Below are positions 25,529 to 34,691 of a stretch of DNA of 64,000 bases, piece by piece. Position numbers and translations under genes: made by a program. This DNA is from Acinetobacter oleivorans DR1 (GTDB taxonomy: Bacteria; Pseudomonadota; Gammaproteobacteria; Pseudomonadales; Moraxellaceae): contig NC_014259.1 in the NCBI RefSeq assembly GCF_000196795.1, positions 3,224,001-3,288,000 of the forward strand. Reading direction: 5' to 3'. Each line of letters begins with the position of its first letter. The stretch's first letter is position 1. Under the pieces are notes generated by a model. The model had not been told where the DNA came from, ran no database searches, and saw only the letters and a program-made list of their open reading frames with translations.

Positions 25529-26311
25529 TTAACGCTGACCCATTTTATTCATGACAAATGAAGTCGCCACTTTATTCACTTCCAGAAATACAAAATAATC
25601 TAGACAGTTAAACTCTTCATCAAAAAAAGCCTGTTTCGATAATTTTGATTGCATGCTCAAATACATTTGGAACAACTTTGGCATACGCTCATCTTGTGGA
25701 AAACTAAACTCAGGATATTCAGGTTCGTAGATTTTTTTCGAACGGATATCAATGGTTTTACTTTCAGATAATTGCTGAATCTGGCGATGCGTGTAGTACG
25801 CTCTAGCCAAATTATCTTGTAGATGAATACTGACACAGCCCATTAAATATTTAGCGCGCATTGACCATAGCACTTTCGGTGCAAGATTCAACCACAGTGT
25901 CGATAATGCTTTACCATTACGAAAGCGAGGATGGACACAGGTACGCCCTATTTCTAATACATTAGGAAGATGTGATAACTGAGGAACAATATCAAACTCA
26001 TGTGCGCTGTAGCTTTGGGCAATCTCATGACCTTGAAATAGTTTTAGACGGGTATACGCGACAATCTCTCCAGTCCACTTTTCACGTAAGACCGCATGCT
26101 CACAACCAAAATCATAAATGTCTTGGTCTAAGTTATCTTCAAAATGAATTCCAAATTGTTGGCTAAATTGTTGGGCACGAAACCGCTGTACATCTTGTAA
26201 TTCTTTTAAATTATCAACCCATTCAAAACGAAATTGTGTCTGATTTATTGCTTTATGACGATTTAAAGGTAAAGTCCAGGTTTGGCGATATTGATTAAAT
26301 TTTTCCAGCAT
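25529..26311 (-). CDS. GNAT/PEP-CTERM-type acyltransferase, OlsB-like
   Basis: A 260-residue acyltransferase. FRAQQFSQQFGI, ILREKW-type AVLREKWTGEIVAYTRL, EIGRTCVHPRFRNG and YLMGCVSIHL match the hemolysin-like/OlsB fold that transfers a 3-hydroxyacyl group from ACP to ornithine, giving lyso-ornithine lipid. Start MLEKFNQYRQ at 26311 has AGGAG at 8 nt; a GTG at 26332 overlaps that site. No olsA-type partner is adjacent, though a PlsC-type gene lies 6 kb away. argB, for an ornithine-pathway enzyme, is just upstream. Ornithine-lipid synthesis is an inference. Confidence 0.7.
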   Translation of the reverse strand: MLEKFNQYRQTWTLPLNRHKAINQTQFRFEWVDNLKELQDVQRFRAQQFSQQFGIHFEDNLDQDIYDFGCEHAVLREKWTGEIVAYTRLKLFQGHEIAQSYSAHEFDIVPQLSHLPNVLEIGRTCVHPRFRNGKALSTLWLNLAPKVLWSMRAKYLMGCVSIHLQDNLARAYYTHRQIQQLSESKTIDIRSKKIYEPEYPEFSFPQDERMPKLFQMYLSMQSKLSKQAFFDEEFNCLDYFVFLEVNKVATSFVMNKMGQR

Positions 26312-26385
26312 AATGAACGCTCCTAGTGACACCCCTTACACTAGTCAAAGCTCATGACAAAAAAATGACCAAATTAAAATGGTAT

Positions 26386-26416
26386 AAAAAAAGACCACCT
26401 AGGGTGATCTTTTTAT
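26386..26416 (-). terminator. Terminator of argB
   Basis: AAAAAGACCACC pairs, with one mismatch, with GGTGATCTTTTT around a TAGG loop, 18 bp beyond the argB stop. Confidence 0.65.
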
Positions 26417-26433
26417 TGAGAATAACGGATTTC

Positions 26434-27339
26434 TTAAGCTGTTTTAGTGCGATTAGAAATGAGTGTACCCACTCCATGATCAGTGAAGATTTCAAGCAAT
26501 GTTGCATGTGGTACGCGACCATCAACAATATGTGCGCTTACAACACCGCCTTTGACAGCATCAAGTGCACAACCTACTTTAGGAATCATACCGCCATAGA
26601 TCACACCTGTTTCAATGAGGCGATCAACTTCTTGCGTAGTAAGGCCAGTTAACAGATTTTTATTTTCATCAAGCACACCAGTAATATTGGTAAGCAAAAT
26701 TAACTTTTCAGCGCCTAGTGCTTCTGCAACCTTACCTGCAACTAAATCAGCATTAATATTATAAGTGTTGCCTTCTTCATCCACACCTAATGGTGCAATC
26801 ACTGGAATAAAGTCACTTTGAGTGAACATTTCCAATACATCTGTTTTAACGCCAGTCACTTCACCAACCATACCCAAGTCGATATGTTTGATAGAACCGT
26901 CTTCTTCTTGCTTTTCCATAAGTAATTTACGGGCACGAAGTAAATTACCATCTTTACCTGTTAAACCAATTGCACGGCCACCATGTTTATTAATCAGGTT
27001 AACAATTGATTTATTTACACTACCACCTAATACCATTTCAACCACTTCCATGGTTGCAGCATCAGTTACACGCATACCGTCAATACGGTCAGACTCGCGG
27101 CCTAACTGCTTTAAAAATGAGTCTACTTGTGGTCCACCACCGTGAACAACAATCGGATTTAACCCGACAGTTTTAAGTAAAACGATGTCTCGGGCAAATG
27201 AACTTTCGAGCTCCGGATCAGTCATCGCGTTGCCACCGTATTTCACCACCAGCGTTTTACCAGTAAAACGTTGAATATACGGCAAAGCTTCAATCAAGAT
27301 TTTTGCTTTGTCGACACCGATATGCTGATGTTGGGGCAT
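26434..27339 (-). CDS. argB: Acetylglutamate kinase
   Basis: A 301-residue amino-acid kinase that phosphorylates N-acetylglutamate in arginine/ornithine synthesis. VVKYGGNAM (ATP-binding Lys region), VVHGGGPQVDSFL (substrate loop), GLTGKDGNLL and YGGMIPKVGCAL are all present. The gene lies 15 bp after algC in the order dut-algC-argB, the arrangement seen in Pseudomonas. Confidence 0.96.
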   Translation of the reverse strand: MPQHQHIGVDKAKILIEALPYIQRFTGKTLVVKYGGNAMTDPELESSFARDIVLLKTVGLNPIVVHGGGPQVDSFLKQLGRESDRIDGMRVTDAATMEVVEMVLGGSVNKSIVNLINKHGGRAIGLTGKDGNLLRARKLLMEKQEEDGSIKHIDLGMVGEVTGVKTDVLEMFTQSDFIPVIAPLGVDEEGNTYNINADLVAGKVAEALGAEKLILLTNITGVLDENKNLLTGLTTQEVDRLIETGVIYGGMIPKVGCALDAVKGGVVSAHIVDGRVPHATLLEIFTDHGVGTLISNRTKTA

Positions 27340-27354
27340 TACGCCTCTCCTTAC

Positions 27355-28773
27355 TTAGGCCTCTGAAAGTTCTTGTGCAATTTGCGGATAGTGCTCTTGC
27401 AACATATCTACAAATTTTTGCTGGATTTCCTTTAATCGTAAAGGATTATCTGCATCAAATCTTACTGTAAAATATTCACCAGTATTTGATGCTCGAATAA
27501 TGCCAAAACCATCATCAAAATCAAGACGTACGCCATCGATTTTACTGATGCGGGCACCTAAACGATGACTTAAAATTTCAATATCTTGTAATACATACTT
27601 TGGATCAGACTGATACGTACCAATATAGGTATCTTCTGTACAACATCTTTCTGGATAAGGAGCAAACAATTCAGAAATTGTTGTCGCACTCGATTGTGTA
27701 AAATATTCCATTACACGTAATGCAGCATATAGACCATCGTCGTATCCGAAACCACGCCCATCATTAAAAACGTAGTGGCCCGCATATTCTCCACCAAAAA
27801 TGGCGCGTCCATTTGACTGAGATAAATAAGCTCTTAAGAAGCTACTTCCCGTACGGATCATTTTTGCTTTTCCGCCAAGTTGTTCAACCGTTTTTTGAAC
27901 CATGCGTGAACATTTCACGTCAAAAACAATTTCTTGCTCAGGGTGTTGTTCTAAACACATTTGCGCAAAAAGTGATAATAAACGGTCTGCTGTCAATATC
28001 TGGGCTTTTTCATCGACTAAAACGACACGGTCTCCATCACCATCCAGAGCAATGCCAATATCTGCCTGCTGCTCAACCACTGCTTTACGCAAATGAGTTA
28101 AATGAGCTGCATGCGAAGGGTCTGGTGCATGATCTGGAAACTCTCCATTCGGATGGGTTCGTAAAGCAATGACTTCACAGCCCATTTTTTCCAATATTAA
28201 TTTTGAGCAGTGCCCAGCAGAGCCATGTAAACCATCTAAAATAACTTTTAAAGGACGTTTTAATTGAATATCTTTAAAAATGGCTTGCTGGTATTTCTGG
28301 CAAAATTCAGCTTTAAATTGAGGTAATGTTAACTCAAGTACAGAAATGGAATGAGCTGGTACATAATTTTGAGCTTCGTCACCCACCTGCTGAATCATTT
28401 CCGGAGATGGAGGTTCACCTTTTAAAATCCACTTAATACCATTATCCGATTTTGGATTATGGCTTGCAGTCACCATAATGCCATTGCCACCAAAATCTCT
28501 CGCAATGTAATACATCATTGGTGATGAACAACAGCCAATGTTGGTAACGTTTAAACCTTGTTCTATTAAAATCTCTTCAATTAATTGTGCATAGGCTGGA
28601 CTTGTGAGACGGGCATCATAGCCAATCACTAATTGAGTTTGTTCTGCTTGTTTGTATTGTTGTGCCAATCCGTAGGCAATCGAACGAACAACGTCCGCGG
28701 TTAAGTAAGAAAGTTTGCCTCTAATATCGTAAGCACGAAAAATACTTTTTGGAAATGAGTGTCTTACATTCAT
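27355..28773 (-). CDS. algC: Phosphomannomutase/phosphoglucomutase
   Basis: A 472-residue four-domain phosphohexomutase interconverting the 1- and 6-phosphates of mannose and glucose for surface polysaccharide and LOS precursors. Catalytic Ser104 lies in TASHNPKSDNG, the Mg loop is DGDGDR at 244-249, the sugar-binding loop is GGEYAGHYVF and the phosphate-binding loop is RASNTGEYF. It is the middle gene of dut-algC-argB. manB/pgm-type naming is possible. Confidence 0.93.
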   Translation of the reverse strand: MNVRHSFPKSIFRAYDIRGKLSYLTADVVRSIAYGLAQQYKQAEQTQLVIGYDARLTSPAYAQLIEEILIEQGLNVTNIGCCSSPMMYYIARDFGGNGIMVTASHNPKSDNGIKWILKGEPPSPEMIQQVGDEAQNYVPAHSISVLELTLPQFKAEFCQKYQQAIFKDIQLKRPLKVILDGLHGSAGHCSKLILEKMGCEVIALRTHPNGEFPDHAPDPSHAAHLTHLRKAVVEQQADIGIALDGDGDRVVLVDEKAQILTADRLLSLFAQMCLEQHPEQEIVFDVKCSRMVQKTVEQLGGKAKMIRTGSSFLRAYLSQSNGRAIFGGEYAGHYVFNDGRGFGYDDGLYAALRVMEYFTQSSATTISELFAPYPERCCTEDTYIGTYQSDPKYVLQDIEILSHRLGARISKIDGVRLDFDDGFGIIRASNTGEYFTVRFDADNPLRLKEIQQKFVDMLQEHYPQIAQELSEA

Positions 28774-28923
28774 AGCGTATCTTCTATTTAAAGATCAATC
28801 CGATCTATCGCAAAAACATAGATTATTCAAAATTTTTGAAAGGTTTGTTTGCTAAAAAAGTTAAAAGAATATGAGTAAAGCGTGTTGTAATATAATCCAT
28901 TGTAACATTCAAGATATAAAAAG

Positions 28924-28946
28924 AAACGCCTGTTCAACAGGCGTTT
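28924..28946 (-). terminator. Terminator downstream of dut
   Basis: AAACGCCTGTT and AACAGGCGTTT form an 11-bp arm hairpin, followed on the minus strand by TCTTTTT. It lies 25 bp past the dut stop, so algC and argB must be reached by read-through or by a promoter in 28774-28923. Confidence 0.75.
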
Positions 28947-28971
28947 GATTTTCGTTAATATTTTAAAAAAC

Positions 28972-29424
28972 TTATTGTTTACCTGTGTGACCAAAGCCAC
29001 CAGCGCCACGTAAAGTTTCTTCAAATTCTTCTACTTGCTCAAATTCAGCTTGTACGACTGGCACTAATACATATTGTGCCAAGCGCTCACCTGGTTCTAA
29101 ACGGAAGGTTGTTTGACCACGGTTCCAAACCGAAACCATCAATTCACCTTGGTAATCTGAATCGATCAAACCAACTAGGTTACCAAGCACGATACCGTGT
29201 TTATGACCTAAACCTGAACGCGGTAAAATTAAACCAGCAAAATTTACATCATGAATATAAATTGCCATACCTGTTTTAACTAAAACAGTTTGTCCTGGTT
29301 CAATATCAATTGCTTCATCGACGCAGGCACGTAAATCTAAACCCGCTGAACCTGCTGTTGCATATGAAGGTAAAGGCCATTCTTTACCTAAACGCGGATC
29401 GAGCAATTTCACTTGAACTTTCAT
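28972..29424 (-). CDS. dut: Deoxyuridine 5'-triphosphate nucleotidohydrolase (dUTPase)
   Basis: A 150-residue trimeric dUTPase that removes dUTP and supplies dUMP for thymidylate synthesis. The motifs are GSAGLDLRA, PRSGLGHKHGIVLGN, GLIDSDYQGEL, RGQTTFRLEPGERLAQ and the C-terminal GAGGFGHTG. It starts 24 bp after the rep stop codon, probably in the same transcript. Confidence 0.96.
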   Translation of the reverse strand: MKVQVKLLDPRLGKEWPLPSYATAGSAGLDLRACVDEAIDIEPGQTVLVKTGMAIYIHDVNFAGLILPRSGLGHKHGIVLGNLVGLIDSDYQGELMVSVWNRGQTTFRLEPGERLAQYVLVPVVQAEFEQVEEFEETLRGAGGFGHTGKQ

Positions 29425-29448
29425 GGGATTTCCTAAAAATTAAAAAAA

Positions 29449-31488
29449 TTAACGCTTTAATAAAGCTTTTAAATTTGCCAGATATTGTTGAGCCTGTTCT
29501 TTAGGATCAACATTAGCCGCAATTTTCTTTTTACGCCCTAACCACTCGAGCTCATCTTGCGGAAGTTCATCAAGGAAACGGCTAGGTGTCATCTGTTTCA
29601 TCTGTCCGCCATTTTTACGCTGTTCTGCCAGTGTTAACGTTAAACCTTGACGTGCACGGGTAATTCCCACGTACATGAGACGGCGTTCTTCCTCAATGGT
29701 TTCTGCTGCAATCGAGTTTTTATGCGGCAATAGTTCTTCTTCGAGTCCCATAATGTACACATATGGGAATTCCAAACCTTTTGCAGCATGTAGAGTCAGT
29801 AAGTTAACTTTGTCCGTATCTTCTTCTTCCTGCTGCTGTTCTAAAAGGTCAAGCAGAACCAGTTTTCGAATGACACTTTCAATATTTTTTTCATCAACGT
29901 CTTCTGCACGGTTAATGAGGTTTTGAATACTGGTAAATAAATTCTCAATGTTATCGAGCTTACTTTTCTCTTGTGCAGGTGTTGCAGACTGTTCACGAAC
30001 ATAATCCATATAACCGGCTTCGTTCATCATTTGACGAACTTTAGGCACAGGTTCATCGTCTTCTAACAATTCACGCGTAAATGTCGCGATAAAGTCAGCA
30101 AACTCATGAAGCTGAGTTTCTGCCTTTTTAGGAAGCACCATGCTTAAACGTTGATCAGCAGAAGCACCAAGTAAAGACAAATTATTTTCTTGCGAGAATA
30201 AACCTAACTTCTCAAGAGTAACTGGGCCAATCGCACGTTTAGGTGTATTAATAATACGCAAGAAAGCACTGTCATCTTCTGGGTTAATAATAAGACGCAA
30301 ATAACTCATCACGTCTTTAATTTCTGCACGAGCGAAGAACGAAGTACCACCAGAGAGTTTATACGGGATTTGCATTTGGCGAAGCTGGGTTTCTAATACA
30401 CGCGCCTGAAAGTTACCACGATATAAAACCGCATAATCTTTCCAGTTTTTACCGTTCATGAGCTTATGAGTAAGTAGGTCTTTGACCACGCGCTCTGCTT
30501 CATCGTCATCATTACGACACGTAATAATTCTGATGACTTCACCATGCCCTTTATCACTCCACAATTTCTTATCAAAAATATGCGGGTTATTTTGAATAAC
30601 ACAGTTCGCTGCTTTTAAAATACGGCTGGTTGAACGATAGTTCTGCTCAAGTTTAATAATTTGTAAATTTGGGAAATCCTGCTTAAGCAAAGCCATATTT
30701 TCAGGCTTAGCACCACGCCACGCATAGATTGACTGGTCATCGTCACCTACCGCGGTGAACTGCCCCATTACCCCAACTAAAAGTTTCACCAAAATATACT
30801 GGGCGGTGTTGGTATCTTGATATTCATCGACCAATAAATAGCGAACACGGTTTTGCCATTTATCACGTACTTCTGCATTTTCTTGCAGTAAACGTGTTGG
30901 CATAACAATCAAGTCATCAAAATCGACTGCATTGTAGGCACGTAAATTACGTTCATAAAGCTGGTAAAGATGGGCAAACTGTACATCTTCAGGTGTTTCA
31001 CAAGTTGAATGCGCTTGCTCTGGCACGATCAGATCATTTTTCCAATCTGAAATTTTCTTCATTGCCTTAGCAATTAATTCTTTACTCTCTGCACCTGACA
31101 AATTGTCGCGATGCATCAAATCCATCAAAATACGCTTACAGTCGTCTGCATCTAAAATCGAAAAATTAGCTTTTAAAGGTAAATTTTTAAGTTCTAAACG
31201 TAAAAGGTTTAAACCAAAAGTATGAAAAGTCGAAACAGATAAACCTTTTGATTCTTCACGTGACAAAAGCTTGGTCACACGCTCTTTCATTTCACGGGCA
31301 GCTTTGTTTGTGAAGGTCATCGCAGTGATACGATGCGCTGGAATACGGCAATGCTGCACCAAATAGGCAATTTTACGCGTAATTACCGATGTTTTACCTG
31401 AACCAGCACCAGCAAGCACCAATAAAGGGCCCTGAGTATATTTCATGGCTTCTTCTTGCTTGTTGTTCAATTGACTGGCAGATGACAT
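29449..31488 (-). CDS. rep: ATP-dependent DNA helicase Rep
   Basis: A 679-residue SF1A 3'-5' helicase that helps replication forks pass protein blocks. Walker A AGAGSGKT is at 26-33. TFTNKAAREMKERV (Ia), LLVDEYQDTN (II), GDDDQSIYAWRGA (III), LEQNYRS (IV) and VNLLTLHAAKGLEF (V) follow. Sequence details such as SISNWKNDL-like KISDWKNDL and YNAVDFDDLI favour Rep over UvrD or PcrA. dut follows. Confidence 0.94.
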   Translation of the reverse strand: MSSASQLNNKQEEAMKYTQGPLLVLAGAGSGKTSVITRKIAYLVQHCRIPAHRITAMTFTNKAAREMKERVTKLLSREESKGLSVSTFHTFGLNLLRLELKNLPLKANFSILDADDCKRILMDLMHRDNLSGAESKELIAKAMKKISDWKNDLIVPEQAHSTCETPEDVQFAHLYQLYERNLRAYNAVDFDDLIVMPTRLLQENAEVRDKWQNRVRYLLVDEYQDTNTAQYILVKLLVGVMGQFTAVGDDDQSIYAWRGAKPENMALLKQDFPNLQIIKLEQNYRSTSRILKAANCVIQNNPHIFDKKLWSDKGHGEVIRIITCRNDDDEAERVVKDLLTHKLMNGKNWKDYAVLYRGNFQARVLETQLRQMQIPYKLSGGTSFFARAEIKDVMSYLRLIINPEDDSAFLRIINTPKRAIGPVTLEKLGLFSQENNLSLLGASADQRLSMVLPKKAETQLHEFADFIATFTRELLEDDEPVPKVRQMMNEAGYMDYVREQSATPAQEKSKLDNIENLFTSIQNLINRAEDVDEKNIESVIRKLVLLDLLEQQQEEEDTDKVNLLTLHAAKGLEFPYVYIMGLEEELLPHKNSIAAETIEEERRLMYVGITRARQGLTLTLAEQRKNGGQMKQMTPSRFLDELPQDELEWLGRKKKIAANVDPKEQAQQYLANLKALLKR

Positions 31489-31518
31489 CGTGTATTACCT
31501 CTTAATTTTTCGAGCATG

Positions 31519-31548
31519 ATTATAGTCATCTCTGTTTTAGAATCCCAA
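31519..31548 (-). promoter_or_regulatory. Probable promoter of rep-dut
   Basis: On the minus strand: TTGGGA (31548-31543), 18-bp spacer, TATAAT (31524-31519), about 30 bp upstream of the rep ATG. Confidence 0.5.
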
Positions 31549-31637
31549 TAGTAAATCTATGGATATGTATAAATGATGTCTAATAATGCAATTTATGCGC
31601 CGCAGAATGTCGTGATTATTTCTTGTACTGCACCCAT

Positions 31638-31664
31638 AAAAAAACCACCCGAAGGTGGTTTTTG
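31638..31664 (-). terminator. Terminator of the OmpA-domain lipoprotein gene
   Basis: AAAAACCACC and GGTGGTTTTT form a 10-bp stem with a CGAA tetraloop, 18 bp past the stop codon. Confidence 0.85.
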
Positions 31665-31681
31665 AAACAATAAACTAAATC

Positions 31682-32335
31682 TTATTGTTTAGCATAAATG
31701 CTGATTTCTACACGACGGTTTTGTTCACGGCCAGTTGCAGTTGAGTTATCTGCGATCGGGTTAGATGAACCAAAACCTTGCGCGTCGATACGGCTAGCAG
31801 ATACGCCTTGGCTAGCTAAATAACTACGTACTGATTGAGCGCGTGCTTGTGATAATGGAATGTTAATTGAATCATTACCAGTGTTATCAGTATAACCTGT
31901 TACAAGAATTGCACTCTTGTTATCTTCAGCCAAAGTTTGAGCAACTTTGTTTAAAGTTGAGTAGAAGTTTGGCTTGATGTTTGATTTGTTTGTATCAAAA
32001 GTAATGCTACCAGGCATAATTAATTGAACAGAACCATCTGGATTACGGCCAACGTCTACACCAGTACCCGCCATTTGTTGACGTAATTTTTTCTCTTTTT
32101 GGTCAAGGTATAAACCACTAGCACCACCTAAAACTGCACCAATTGCTGCAGCACGGTTGTTTTGACGGCTAGAGTTTGCACTTGATTTAGAAATACCGTA
32201 ACCAGCTGCTGCGCCGATTAATGTACCTAATGCGGCTTTATCGTATTCAACGCCACCAAGGTTGTTACCTGTTGTTTGACAACCAGAAAGTACTACTGCT
32301 GCCCCTACCACTGTTGAAATAACTAATGCACGCAT
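31682..32335 (-). CDS. OmpA-family lipoprotein with glycine-zipper (YiaD-like)
   Basis: A 217-residue lipoprotein: signal MRALVISTVVGAAVVLSGC with the lipid-bearing C19. A glycine-zipper region (GTLIGAAAGYGI, AAAIGAVLGGASGLYLD, about 38-85) is followed by an OmpA C-terminal peptidoglycan-binding domain (about 105-217: TGYTDNTGNDSIN, LSQARAQSVRSYL, GREQNRRVEI). It probably links the outer membrane to peptidoglycan. AGGAGG lies 7 nt before the ATG at 32335, which rules out the longer ORF start. Confidence 0.9.
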   Translation of the reverse strand: MRALVISTVVGAAVVLSGCQTTGNNLGGVEYDKAALGTLIGAAAGYGISKSSANSSRQNNRAAAIGAVLGGASGLYLDQKEKKLRQQMAGTGVDVGRNPDGSVQLIMPGSITFDTNKSNIKPNFYSTLNKVAQTLAEDNKSAILVTGYTDNTGNDSINIPLSQARAQSVRSYLASQGVSASRIDAQGFGSSNPIADNSTATGREQNRRVEISIYAKQ

Positions 32336-32580
32336 TGCATGCCTCCTCACTTTGAGTGTTTTGTTGTTGAGTGAATAATGAAACAAAAAGGAAGTATAAA
32401 ACATTGATATTTTGTTAATAATAAACAGTTTAGTTATGTTTTTGTAATATTTTGATGCACTTTAAGATGCTACCTCATCACAATTTCTTCATTGTTGTCT
32501 AAGATATCGTTGTATTTCATATTATGACAGTTATAGTTGAACAACTTTTCTATGGATTTTAGACATTCGGGGTCATTCAT

Positions 32581-33507
32581 ATGTCAACTGCACCCAATAA
32601 GCAATCTGCGCTAAAAAAAATTACACGTGGACTCACTGTAGGTACAGTCATTACAGGAAGTACGTTTTTTCATGGTCCACCTGTTCTTGCACTAGGTCTG
32701 ACTAAGCTTTTAAAAAAATCATCTAAAATAGATGAAACCAATATTCAAATTACAAATAGCTGGTTAGGGGTAAATAATTGGTTAATTGACCATGTTTTAC
32801 CAAATCTAAAATGGGATATCACGATTGATGAGGGACTTGACCTAAATATGCAAGGTCGTTATCTCATGACGTGTAACCACCAAAGTTGGGTTGATACAAC
32901 GGTGAATCAATATTTTGGTTTAACGCGTATGCCACTCACCCGTTTCTTTACCAAATGGGAACTCATCTTTATTCCTTTCGTTGGGCAAGCTTTTAAAATT
33001 CTAGGCTTCCCGATGATGAAACGTCACACAAAAGAACAGGTTGCAAAGAATCCTGAGCTCAAAGACCGTGACATGATGGAAGCACGTAAAGCTTGTGAAC
33101 AGCTTTTAAGTCAGCCCTTCACATTATTGAATTATTTAGAAGGTACTCGGTTTACTCAAGAAAAACATGACCAGCAAAAATCGCCATATAAGCATTTGCT
33201 TAAACCAAAAGCAGGTGGCTTGGCACTTGCCTTGAATATTTTGGGTGACAAAATTGATGCCTTAGTTGATATGACAATTGTCTATCCGAATGGCGTTCCT
33301 GGATATAGCGATTTCTGGCTCGGTGATGTTTCAAGAATTGCAGTAAATTTGCGTAAAATTGAAATTCCAGACTGGGTTCTTGGTGGAAACTATGAAGACG
33401 ATGCGGTTTACCGTGAACGTTTCCAACAATGGGTGCATGAAATCTGGACCGAAAAAGATCAACTTATTGAGCAAATGAAATCTCAATATACCTCTACAAA
33501 TATTTAA
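32581..33507 (+). CDS. PlsC/YihG-type acyltransferase
   Basis: A 308-residue glycerolipid acyltransferase. H100QSWVD105 is the catalytic HX4D motif and EGTR (187-190) the phosphate-binding motif. Residues after it (IVYPNGVPGYSDFWLGDV) follow the YihG subgroup rather than housekeeping PlsC. It probably acylates lysophosphatidate or a related lipid at the inner membrane. The next gene starts 16 bp downstream, so they form an operon. Confidence 0.85.
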   Translation: MSTAPNKQSALKKITRGLTVGTVITGSTFFHGPPVLALGLTKLLKKSSKIDETNIQITNSWLGVNNWLIDHVLPNLKWDITIDEGLDLNMQGRYLMTCNHQSWVDTTVNQYFGLTRMPLTRFFTKWELIFIPFVGQAFKILGFPMMKRHTKEQVAKNPELKDRDMMEARKACEQLLSQPFTLLNYLEGTRFTQEKHDQQKSPYKHLLKPKAGGLALALNILGDKIDALVDMTIVYPNGVPGYSDFWLGDVSRIAVNLRKIEIPDWVLGGNYEDDAVYRERFQQWVHEIWTEKDQLIEQMKSQYTSTNI

Positions 33508-33523
33508 GAAAGCATCCGTTATT

Positions 33524-34570
33524 ATGCAAAACAGCGCTGGGAAAAAAACGAAATATCATCATGTAGATCCAAACAGCCTTTCGTTTAAGCTGTTTTTGAT
33601 CTATGACATCTTTATGGTGTTTATTATTATTTTTAACCTGTTCTGTCTTGCGACTAATTTCTTTTTAATGAGCAGTATTGGGGCATGGTTCTTTGAACAC
33701 ATTCATTTGCCCCAGATATTGAGCTTTTACCGTAATTCATTACACCCGTGGGTGATCACATCAGAAGCTTGGTTTATTGGTTTTTTAATTGTTGAGCTGC
33801 TCGTGCGCTGGAGCATTGCAATCATCAATAAACACCATAAACGTTGGTTCTTTTTCCCTTTTATTCACTGGTATGAAATTTTAGCCATTATTCCTCAGCT
33901 TCGTTTTCTACGTTTATTCCGAGCTGGGATTATTGCTTATCGTTTACACGAAATGGGCTATCGAGTTATTCCGGAAAGCTGGAGAAAGACTGGTTTATTT
34001 TATTATCGCGTTGTCATGGAAGAACTTTCCGATCGTGTTGTTATTACCGTGATTGATGGCATTAGATATGAACTTCAAACCAGTTCTAGCCATAAACAGA
34101 TTATTCACGACTTAGTTAATCATCATCGTGAGCAATTTACTGCTACCCTAACAGCATTATTACAAGAATCTTTAGCAACTGCTTTAAAAGGACAAAAACC
34201 GGCAATAACAACAGGTGTTGGGAAAATTGTAGATCAGGCCATAGTAGATACACCTGAGCTAACCCAATTATTACGCTTAATTCCTTTAGTCGGTGGTCGT
34301 ATTGAACAGCAAATTCAGAGTATTGGGCAAAGATTAGGTGAAAATATTAGTGCAGGTTTAATTGAACCTTTAATTGAGGGATCACCAAACAGTCCGAATT
34401 CTACTTATCAATTAATTTCTCAAAAAGTGAGTGAAATAAATATTAATAATCGTCAGCTTGAGCAATTGGTTGAATCTGTCGTGTTCGAGACACTGGAGTC
34501 TGTACGAAAACAGGTCAAGGTCAAACAATGGCAACAAACGCTTGCGGAGTATGATCGAATCAAAGAATAA
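33524..34570 (+). CDS. Membrane protein with a voltage-sensor-like four-helix region, function unknown
   Basis: A 348-residue protein. Residues about 20-140 hold four hydrophobic segments: LFLIYDIFMVFIIIFNLF, WFIGFLIVELLVRWSIAI, WYEILAIIPQLRF, and a fourth, Arg-spaced one, RFLRLFRAGIIAYRL. The last resembles an S4 helix, and ELLVRW an S2-S3 charge arrangement. No pore filter follows. The remaining roughly 200 residues are soluble and amphipathic (DRVVITVIDGIRYEL, repeated helical segments). It is co-transcribed with the acyltransferase and upstream of minC. Function is not assigned. Confidence 0.6.
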   Translation: MQNSAGKKTKYHHVDPNSLSFKLFLIYDIFMVFIIIFNLFCLATNFFLMSSIGAWFFEHIHLPQILSFYRNSLHPWVITSEAWFIGFLIVELLVRWSIAIINKHHKRWFFFPFIHWYEILAIIPQLRFLRLFRAGIIAYRLHEMGYRVIPESWRKTGLFYYRVVMEELSDRVVITVIDGIRYELQTSSSHKQIIHDLVNHHREQFTATLTALLQESLATALKGQKPAITTGVGKIVDQAIVDTPELTQLLRLIPLVGGRIEQQIQSIGQRLGENISAGLIEPLIEGSPNSPNSTYQLISQKVSEININNRQLEQLVESVVFETLESVRKQVKVKQWQQTLAEYDRIKE

Positions 34571-34616
34571 GCATTTACTTAATTTTTTATTAAACACGCT
34601 AGAGAATTGGCACGAT

Positions 34617-34644
34617 TTGTTCTAGCATTTGCTCTATTTACAAT
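34617..34644 (+). promoter_or_regulatory. Probable promoter of minCDE
   Basis: TTGTTC (34617-34622), a 16-bp spacer and TACAAT (34639-34644) lie about 47 bp before the minC ATG. Confidence 0.45.
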
Positions 34645-34691
34645 AAACTTAACGATATTACAGCTCGTTTTAACGCCTTGAAGGAAGACTT

